A DNA stretch of 64,000 nt from Larix kaempferi. Lineage: Eukaryota; Streptophyta; Pinopsida; Pinales; Pinaceae. Made by a program: the position numbers and the translations under genes. Below the pieces are notes generated by a model. It saw nothing but the letters and a program-made list of their open reading frames with translations, was not told the origin of the DNA and searched no databases. Shown piece by piece: positions 57,331-64,000 of this stretch (positions within the stretch are counted from its first letter, which is position 1; each line of letters opens with the position of its first letter). The stretch spans positions 9,549,001 to 9,613,000 of the forward strand of contig BSBM01000461.1 in NCBI GenBank assembly GCA_027924585.1, given 5' to 3'.

Positions 57331-58064
57331 CTATCTGACTGTCACTGATGGTGTCTACAAGAAACTCACTGGTACCAAAAAGAGGGGTTGGCCTAAATTC
57401 TCTTTAAATCTTGGGCCATTAGTTATCCCTACCTCAACCTGGGCTACAGTGCTTGGTGATCAGCTAGCTCCTTTGAAGTTGGGTAAAGCCCCCAAAAGAA
57501 AGCATGATCCTAAGAAGTTCCTGGATGCACATTTCAAGCAGTATCATATGAAAATGGACTATGTCCATGAAGAACTCCCAGATGACTCCATCTATCAAGG
57601 AGTGAATACTTTTTCTGAAGTATTGGAAAGGGCCAAGAGCTTAGATGAACAGCAAAATACTATGGCATATCAGAAATAAATAAAAACTCAATTCTACAAG
57701 CAAAGAACAATGGAGTTGAATCTCATTGAGCAAGTTAGAAGGGATAAAGAACAAAAGCTAATCCAGCAGGCTAATGCACCTCTGATGCTTACTTATACAG
57801 ATGGAGATAAAGGTAAAGCTCCCATGGAGAATCTCCCTCAAGTGAAAACAACTGAGTAGGTTAACGCTTTGTTGCAGACCTCTCAGCATTTCCAGCAGGA
57901 GTTAGCACAACTCACTTTGGTGATTCATACTCAAATGATTGAAGCTCCTAAGCTCACTATGGATGTTCAAGTGACTGCTACAGCTTTGCAGATAGTTGAT
58001 GATTTGACAATGGCTGAGTTTAACCCAGGCAAGAGACAGAAAGTTCAGGTTTCTACATCAAAGA
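57331..58064 (+). pseudogene. ORF X, middle part, copy B
   Basis: Counterpart of 9749-10531, better preserved: stops at TAA about 57677 and TAG about 57857 only. It is cut at 58064 by the 2.7-kb-LTR element. The C-terminal part of ORF X, if present, lies beyond the window. The basic cluster GKAPKRKHDPKKF and the Gln-rich helical segment are conserved. Confidence 0.6.
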
Positions 58065-60791
58065 TGTAACGCCCATATTTTGATTAGGCATATTTATTAG
58101 TTAGACACACCATACTTTATTTCTTATATATTCTGTTGAACTCAGCTCGACTGAGTAAACTATATTGGACCTCATTATATGATGTTACTCTGTTTTATGA
58201 TTTCACCATGATTATGATGTTACTAGGTTATGCAGTTATGATGTCATGATTATCATATGATTTCTTTATTTTACGATTACAGTATATGTTTATATGTTTT
58301 CATTAATGAAATGTGAAATATATGATTCGGTACGTGGATACCATCTTCTTATATGAATTATTGAAGTGTTATATGTCATACGCATCTATGATGAGCTAAA
58401 AAGGTTACATGAAATAAAATGATTTTGATAACATGGATCAATTGGCGATCAATGGGAAATGCTTTCTATAAATTTGTATTTTGCAAAATACTAACCTACA
58501 GGGCACAAGGGCTAAGGGATAGCTAGTTACTTGATCTGATATATTGGAAAAGAAAACATGTTTGTACAGTAAACCTTAGCAGCCAAAATGATGATACGAT
58601 AACACAAACTGATAATCTCGATAGCAGCAAAGTATGAGTTGATAAGGGCGTAGGCCCAGTATGTTGAGAGGGATGGATGTGTTTCCCACCCTATGTTTCC
58701 ATGAGACCTAAGGTCGTGGGAGGGCCGTGCTGAGACACGCTCCCCATGTTGTTGTGATGACGATGGTCGGATGTCTGCTAGGGGAGGATAGGTCCGCTAT
58801 TCAGCCGACGCTATCGCTCTCAAGTTCTATGTGGTCAGATCGGTGAGTCCGACATCCACTTTTGTACTAGCAAAGGAAGGATAGGGAGGATGCTGGACGT
58901 AGGTTATGATGGGAGGATGTGTTAGTTAGTACTGTTGAGGGTTTAGTATTCCTTGATTCCGAGTTAGTGGTATTAGGTACCCTTCCTTGTACATGATTGA
59001 TTAAACTAATGTAAAGATAAAGATAATGATGTGAAATCGTATAGAATTAACTGTTAAATAACTGAGAATGTTGAAGTAATTGTACTATTTATATTATGTT
59101 TGTTCTTCTACATGGGGGTAAATACTACTATTAGTTAGGAGGTATCCATAGGTGAGATGGGGTTTGTCTATAGTACATTTATGATCTGTGCATACGCTGG
59201 CCATGCATGCACACCTTGCACATGTACACTAGTATCGATATACAAACACTTAACATATTGAATAAATGTATAAGTTGTCATAAGTAATTAGGTTAATCAT
59301 GCATTGACTGAATTCAGATAATGAATATAAAGTTATTTAAGATGTGTAAAACAAGTCAATTAAGCTATGTATTACTCGTTGGTAAACATTGTGATATACA
59401 ATTGAGACAAGTGTCATCAGTTAACATTGTCGTCTGAGAATTGTTGTAAATAAGGTAATGGTACGGTCTAATTAATTAGTAAGATTGTTTAAGCACTTAA
59501 GGGTGCTTTGTTTAGAAGAACGGCGATACTATGTAGATGTCAGGGTACTCATGTGATAAACAAATGATGTAAAAGACATCTTTATTAAATTCACCATTAT
59601 TATTACCTGATGGGGATTTAATTAATATTATTACTTAAATTTTATTTTAATAATATTACTATCCATGTCATAACAATTGCAAAATAGGTAAAATTTAAAT
59701 ATTGATTAATGAATGATTAGAATGTGATTATTTTACATTTCTAAGTTAGACATAATAGGATAACAGTTTTTGAAATGAACGTGATGTGATGGAAAATGGT
59801 TTATTACTATTTAATTATTCAATATGAATTGTAGAATTTAAATCTCAAGATAAGTGATCTCGACGGATGAGGTAGACCCTTAAGACACGCCATGTCCAAG
59901 TTGAAAGGGGTCAACTATTTATATAATATTTTATTAATTACATTAATAACAATAAATACAAGGTTTGGTGAATAGACTTGTAATTAATAAACCTTGTCCC
60001 GAATGGATAACCTTTGGGTGATAATTCCCACCGTAATAAATACTTACGACTGTCAATCCAAAACCAAATAAATTTTCCATGAGAGTAATTAATTATACAT
60101 TTTTATAAAGAAACGTGTATGAATAAACTGGTGAAAGGAGTAAATGTTTGAAGGGCTCGAGAGGGGGAGTTTGGGGCGGTGGAGTAAGCCCAAGGTCTTC
60201 TCGAGGAAGGGAAAGTATATAGAGGGGGAGAGCTTGGAGTAAAGGGGAGGTTTTTGGAACAGAAAGAAGTTTTGAGAACAGAAAAGTTTGGAGAACCTAA
60301 GTGAAGACTGCTCTCAAGATTATCAGATTGTGGGCTCGGGGGCTTGGAAATCCTTTGATTTCCAAGGGCCAGCAAGATAATAGATGGTCGGTAGGGTGGA
60401 CACTTCATCTTGGTTGACTAAGAGGATATACAACTTGCTACAACCTACGGTCTACTAGCATCAGCATCAGGTATTTTTCTTGATTATTTATTTTATTTAA
60501 TTATTATGTGGAAACGTACTCTGAAACCTGCATATACCTTCTTACTGATTATTATTGTGAAACATATTTTTATGCGAAAACCACAAATTGTTGAAGGAAA
60601 ATATTAATATGATAGTTATTCTTTTAAATACAAATGTATGATTATTGGAGACAACACAGTATACTAAACATCATTTAAAAGCATATAATTTTTCATTAGA
60701 AATTTACTTACACATACCTGAATAAGTTAATACATAGGAAATTAACTTAGAAATTAACTTAGTGCTCTACTGTAAAAACCAGAGCACTACA
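58065..60791 (+). mobile_element. 2.73-kb 5' LTR of a further element (LTR-4)
   Basis: Begins TGTAACGCCCATATTTTGA at the break in ORF X and ends AGAGCACTACA, followed by GA and a primer-binding site. A TATA-like AAGTATATAGAGG at about 60215 and a downstream GC-richer transcribed-leader-like segment (60230-60480) fit U3-R-U5 structure. The 3' LTR is outside the window, so the TSD cannot be checked. Confidence 0.82.
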
Positions 60792-60793
60792 GA

Positions 60794-60806
60794 TGGTATC
60801 AAAGCC
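60794..60806 (+). other. Primer-binding site, LTR-4 element
   Basis: TGGTATCAAAGCC, two bases after the LTR CA; one mismatch from the canonical initiator Met tRNA complement. Confidence 0.88.
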
Positions 60807-62280
60807 TTTGTTCAGACTCTTGAACCTACAGGCCTATTCACGCTTCACCTAGAAAATCTACTTGATAATTTACCTACTTGACCTCCAGCCATAGTAAGCT
60901 TCCAAGGTGCACCTGCAAAAGGACAATGGGAATAACATTAGAAAAATATATATACATATAATTACATTTTCATTCTTTTATAACTATTGCTGAAAAGACT
61001 AGTATGATTTGGCCAAAGTAAATAAAACAGATATATATATATATATATATATATGACGGGATAAAGATCCTTAATAAGAGCAGGATAGTTGTTGAGTAAG
61101 GTATATGAGAATATACTGATGACAATTATATATTTCGAAGATTGCTGTCCTCAAGGAACTCCCTAAAAATAAGCAAAAATAAATCATGTACAGGTTACAA
61201 ACAGCAAGCGAAATCGCAGACACCAAGAAGATTCCTGGCAATAAGAAAAAAAAAATGATAAACATATAAAGTTATACAACAAAGATAGTTGTCTCAGGCG
61301 GGGGCAAGCATTTAGAGGAAATCTTCCTCAACACAAGCATGCAGAGATCATTGTCCTATGCGCAGAAAGGAGTTATATGGATATATGATAACACAACCGA
61401 GCATAGGTCATTTTCTAACGTTCACAGAAAACCCAGTTAACCTCATCGATAAAGGAGTTCAAACCAAAAAGGACGTTGTCCTTATTTTCCCAAGAGGATC
61501 ATATTCATAACACTTATTTAAACTAAGAGTCCAAAAGAAAATACAGAAATAGGTAAAAGCATAACCCAGTGACCAAATTTGCAAAAGTTCAATTGTCAAC
61601 ACAAAAATATGGCGATCACCGAGTTAAGCTAAAGGAAAACAATGCAGGGATAGGCTTACCATATAGTCATCGCATACACTTAGATATTCTGATAAGAGAA
61701 AGGAAGAGGCTAGGACCAAGTTGTAATAAAGTCTTCTGGCAACCATCGCTCAGGTAACAATAACCTACTGCCAGGATATAATAGGACTGGATGGGGCTGC
61801 AACAGCCGTCCTCCTCCACTCTATTCTGCAATATATCGACTTATAGAAATATAATGATGAGTGATACCAGGATTGGTCTTTACAGAACCGACCCAACCTG
61901 CAACCTCTGTGTAGCAATGCAAAACCCAAAATTTATCACTGGGGTGAAGCGCTTTGCACTTTCCTCTACCGAACACCATTTTCTTACTCCACGCAGGAAA
62001 AGAAAAACCCCCAACATAGCAATGTAAAAAAAAAATAATAATAATCTCAACCCAGCCATTGTGAAGGCCGTTTCTCCCAGAACTTCAAAAAAGTAATAAA
62101 TATGAAAATGGGAAGTGGGAAGCGACCTTCCCTTCCCCTCACTCTGAATCTCGATGGATGAGGTAGACTTAAAAATAATTCAAAATATGAAGGCAAGAGT
62201 GAGGGATAATACTTTACCCATAGCGATTGCTCTCCCTTCTTCAACTGCGCAAAAACCCAAACTAGATATCGGAGCAAGAT
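60807..62280 (+). other. LTR-4 element interior, no gag recognised
   Basis: No gag start, zinc knuckle or pol motif follows the primer-binding site over 1.5 kb. A TA microsatellite (AT)12 lies at 61031-61054. Open frames at 61569, 61791 and 62047 (minus) have no motif. The element is either non-autonomous or carries its genes beyond the window. Confidence 0.5.
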
Positions 62281-62295
62281 TTAAAAACTACAGTA

Positions 62296-62371
62296 GCAGG
62301 CACACACATTAACCAGTCGGTCAAAACACCATACTTAGCAGGCACACACCTTAACCACTAAGCCAGAACGA
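62296..62371 (-). ncRNA. tRNA-Ser(GCT)-like relic (possible SINE head)
   Basis: On the minus strand GTCGTTCTGGCTTAGTGGTTAAGG contains an exact pol III A-box pattern (TGGCNNAGTGG) and continues to TGTGCCTGCTAAGTATG. That can form a 5-bp anticodon stem (with wobble pairs) around the loop CTGCTAA, anticodon GCT. The variable and T arms are not recognisable and no B box (GGTTCGA) is present. GGTTAAkGTGTGTGCCTGCTA repeats once more just downstream (about 62290-62320). A decayed tRNA pseudogene or SINE head; not a functional tRNA. Confidence 0.4.
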
Positions 62372-63290
62372 CTGTGAAAACACCTTAGAGTGTGATTATT
62401 TTTTATAAAAATAGAAAAAGGTGAAACCCTAGCGTAGCTTCAGAAAAGATATATTGGGCCTAACCCATGTGCTCAGCACTGAGAGAGTTACCAGTAGCTA
62501 GCGCAAGACGAAGATGGGCCACGCATGCTCAAAAAAAAAAATGAACAGACACCCTAAAACTTCATTAATGCAGGCAGCGTGGATGTGGCTGCCGTTATTC
62601 TCCCCTCAATGTTTTAAAAGAGCTGGGTATTTTTCAAGACTCACAGTCACCAGGCTTTACAGATTTGCTGAAGCAAAAGAGTCCAGGTTTTGGCAAAATC
62701 TGTACAAATACAAAAATATAAAGAAACACACTTTCAATTTTGATAAAAATAGAGAAATTGGCATTGATATTAAATAAAACCATGTAATTCTGGGGATGAC
62801 TGTATTTCTTCCATTTTTATTTTTTTTTATTTTTTTATGAAAAGCAGAGTAATTCTTCAATCTATGCAATTGAGTTTCTTAGAATAAGTAAGCCCAGATC
62901 CATGGATGCCACCGACAAGCTGCAGAGATTTGAGAAACTGGATTCCACAACGTCAACCCTGTCAAATCAATCTGAAAGGAATGATAAACACAGTAAAATC
63001 GAGCACATAAAAAGTTGCAACTGGGCCTTAAAAGTCGCCCTATGGAGACAAAAAAAAAAAAATCCACGGGAGGAAACCCAAGTATTTTGTTTGAATTCTC
63101 CTTGTACTGTAAAGGCCGTGAGGGGGACTGGGATTTTGATACATGCCATCGCAATCACTGTCAGCTGGTGTGATTGTGTAAAAGCGTTCACACTAGTGTG
63201 ATTGTGTGAAAGAGTTACCAAATAAAATGAAACCGACCAAATTAAAAGCTTGAAGGAAAGGAAAGGAAAACTACCAATTTAAACGGAACC
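62372..63290. other. Spacer in LTR-4 interior
   Basis: Weak signs of minus-strand gene structure: TTCCTTTCAG|A at about 62972 looks like a 3' splice site, and ATGG at 62901-62903 opens only 13 codons. A 28-bp tandem duplication CT(G/A)GTGTGATTGTGT(A/G)AAAG lies at 63165-63220. No convincing gene. Confidence 0.35.
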
Positions 63291-63303
63291 AGGTGGAGAT
63301 TAT

Positions 63304-63530
63304 ACCTGAAATCAGACGGAGCTTGAACCACTTTCCATGGTGGAGTTGCAGAGCTAAAACTCCAGGAGAGAGGGTGAAAATGGCCGCGTCTTGGGGATTG
63401 ACCCTATTTAGGGTTTCTCCCCACTTTCCCAGGGCGGTGGGTTGCGTGGAGAGACCACATGCCTTCATGTTTCTTCTCATGGCAGTAGGAGGACACGTGG
63501 GCCTCATGCAAGGGCGCGAAGGGCCCATGA
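63304..63530 (-). promoter_or_regulatory. Promoter-like region with G-box and TATA-like site
   Basis: Reading the minus strand: GGGCCC (63521-63526), a perfect G-box inside CCCACGTGTCC (CACGTG at 63494-63499), then a TAAATA TATA-like word (63405-63410), then TGCAACTCCACCATGG (ATG at 63336-63338, closed after eight codons) and a 5' splice-like CAG|GTATAA at 63308-63303. The region is GC-richer than its surroundings. It could be the promoter and first non-coding exon of a minus-strand gene or captured promoter sequence. All single motifs can occur by chance. Confidence 0.3.
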
Positions 63531-64000
63531 TGTTCTTAGGGGTAGGTTATTATTATTTGAACAATTATAATTATCGAAATTTTGTAATTGTTAAAAATTT
63601 AATTTAATTATTATAATTCGATGTGTCAATTATTTGAAACTTTAAATGATTTAAAGTTATTTTTTTTAAAATTAAATTTGGTTAAATTTATTAGCACAAT
63701 TATCAATTATTTAAAATTTAACAAAACTATAAATTCCACTTTAGTGATTATTACATGAATTATAATTAGAATTAAAAATTAATATGAATTATGGTTTAAT
63801 TAATTAGGGTTTACATCTCATGTTAGGATTAGTAAAATTCTAGTTATTTATTTGATTTCTTATAATAATAAAAAAATTCCTTTTGCCGAGATTTCAACTC
63901 CTAGTCGAAGGGATGATAGAGACCCGAAATCTCAAAAACAAGACACCGTTAAGATTAGCATGACGAGCTGAACACCATGACAAAAAATTGTTTAGTAAAA
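63531..64000. other. AT-rich end of window
   Basis: Very AT-rich with repeated AATTAT/TTTAAA words. No gene or element end recognised. Confidence 0.4.

Noticed and set aside
59860-62180. Shared words CTCGAyGGATGAGGTAGAC at about 59858 and 62150 as a possible second LTR end
   Set aside because: The match is only about 20 bp with unrelated flanks, so it does not show a 3' LTR.
62514-62777. 87-aa plus ORF (MGHACSKKKMNRH...)
   Set aside because: Begins over an A-run, no homology or domain recognised, and it overlaps competing minus frames.

Overview
This window looks like repeat-dominated nuclear DNA from a seed plant, probably a large-genome gymnosperm such as a conifer. The reasons are very long LTRs (0.7-2.7 kb), tRNA-iMet-type primer-binding sites (TGGTATCAGAGC / TGGTATCAAAGC), nested and decayed retrotransposons, plant-type gene fragments (F-box/kelch; CSI1-like and EFR3/SRL2-like pieces recognised from memory of the families), AT-rich spacers, and no bacterial-style gene packing. 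The gymnosperm assignment is inference; the retrotransposon structure is read directly. No clearly intact host gene was found.

Layout. (1) 1-10531 is composite copy A: a truncated 5' LTR and interior of a large non-autonomous element (here LARD-1), a polypurine tract plus only 45 bp of its 3' LTR, then a leader and a long unknown retroelement ORF (here ORF X). ORF X is split by a small Gag-only element (TR-GAG, 6737-9743, TSD GTTTC). (2) 10532-19589 is a second non-autonomous element, LARD-2 (LTRs about 1.38 kb, TSD CATCC), also inserted in ORF X; ORF X resumes at 19595 and ends at 21439. (3) 21529-27740 is a purine tract and possible LTR, followed by a decayed Ty3/gypsy Gag-PR-RNaseH-RT-RH-INT region truncated just after the integrase catalytic Glu. 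(4) 27741-33850 is AT-rich spacer with several local tandem duplications. (5) 33860-34989 (minus) is an F-box/kelch pseudogene with stepwise tandem duplications upstream of it. (6) 37-43 kb is AT-rich spacer with a (T)AGTGTA repeat and an array of GATCGATCTC dyads. (7) 43.4-45.4 kb carries fragments of two different ARM-type host genes side by side. (8) 45389-47090 (minus) is a Ty1/copia Gag-PR-INT fragment. (9) 47295-58064 is composite copy B, a second copy of region 1 with a complete 5' LTR and an intact 375-aa Gag in its TR-GAG. (10) 58065-64000 is a further element with a 2.73-kb LTR that interrupts copy B, followed by interior with no recognisable gag.

Relative history from nesting: TR-GAG entered ORF X first; the composite was then duplicated (both copies share the TSD, and 5' LTRs pair with 5' LTRs, 3' with 3'); later LARD-2 landed in copy A and the 2.7-kb-LTR element in copy B. 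The interest lies in the non-autonomous elements, the unexplained ORF X, the RNase H placed upstream of RT, and the captured host exons.
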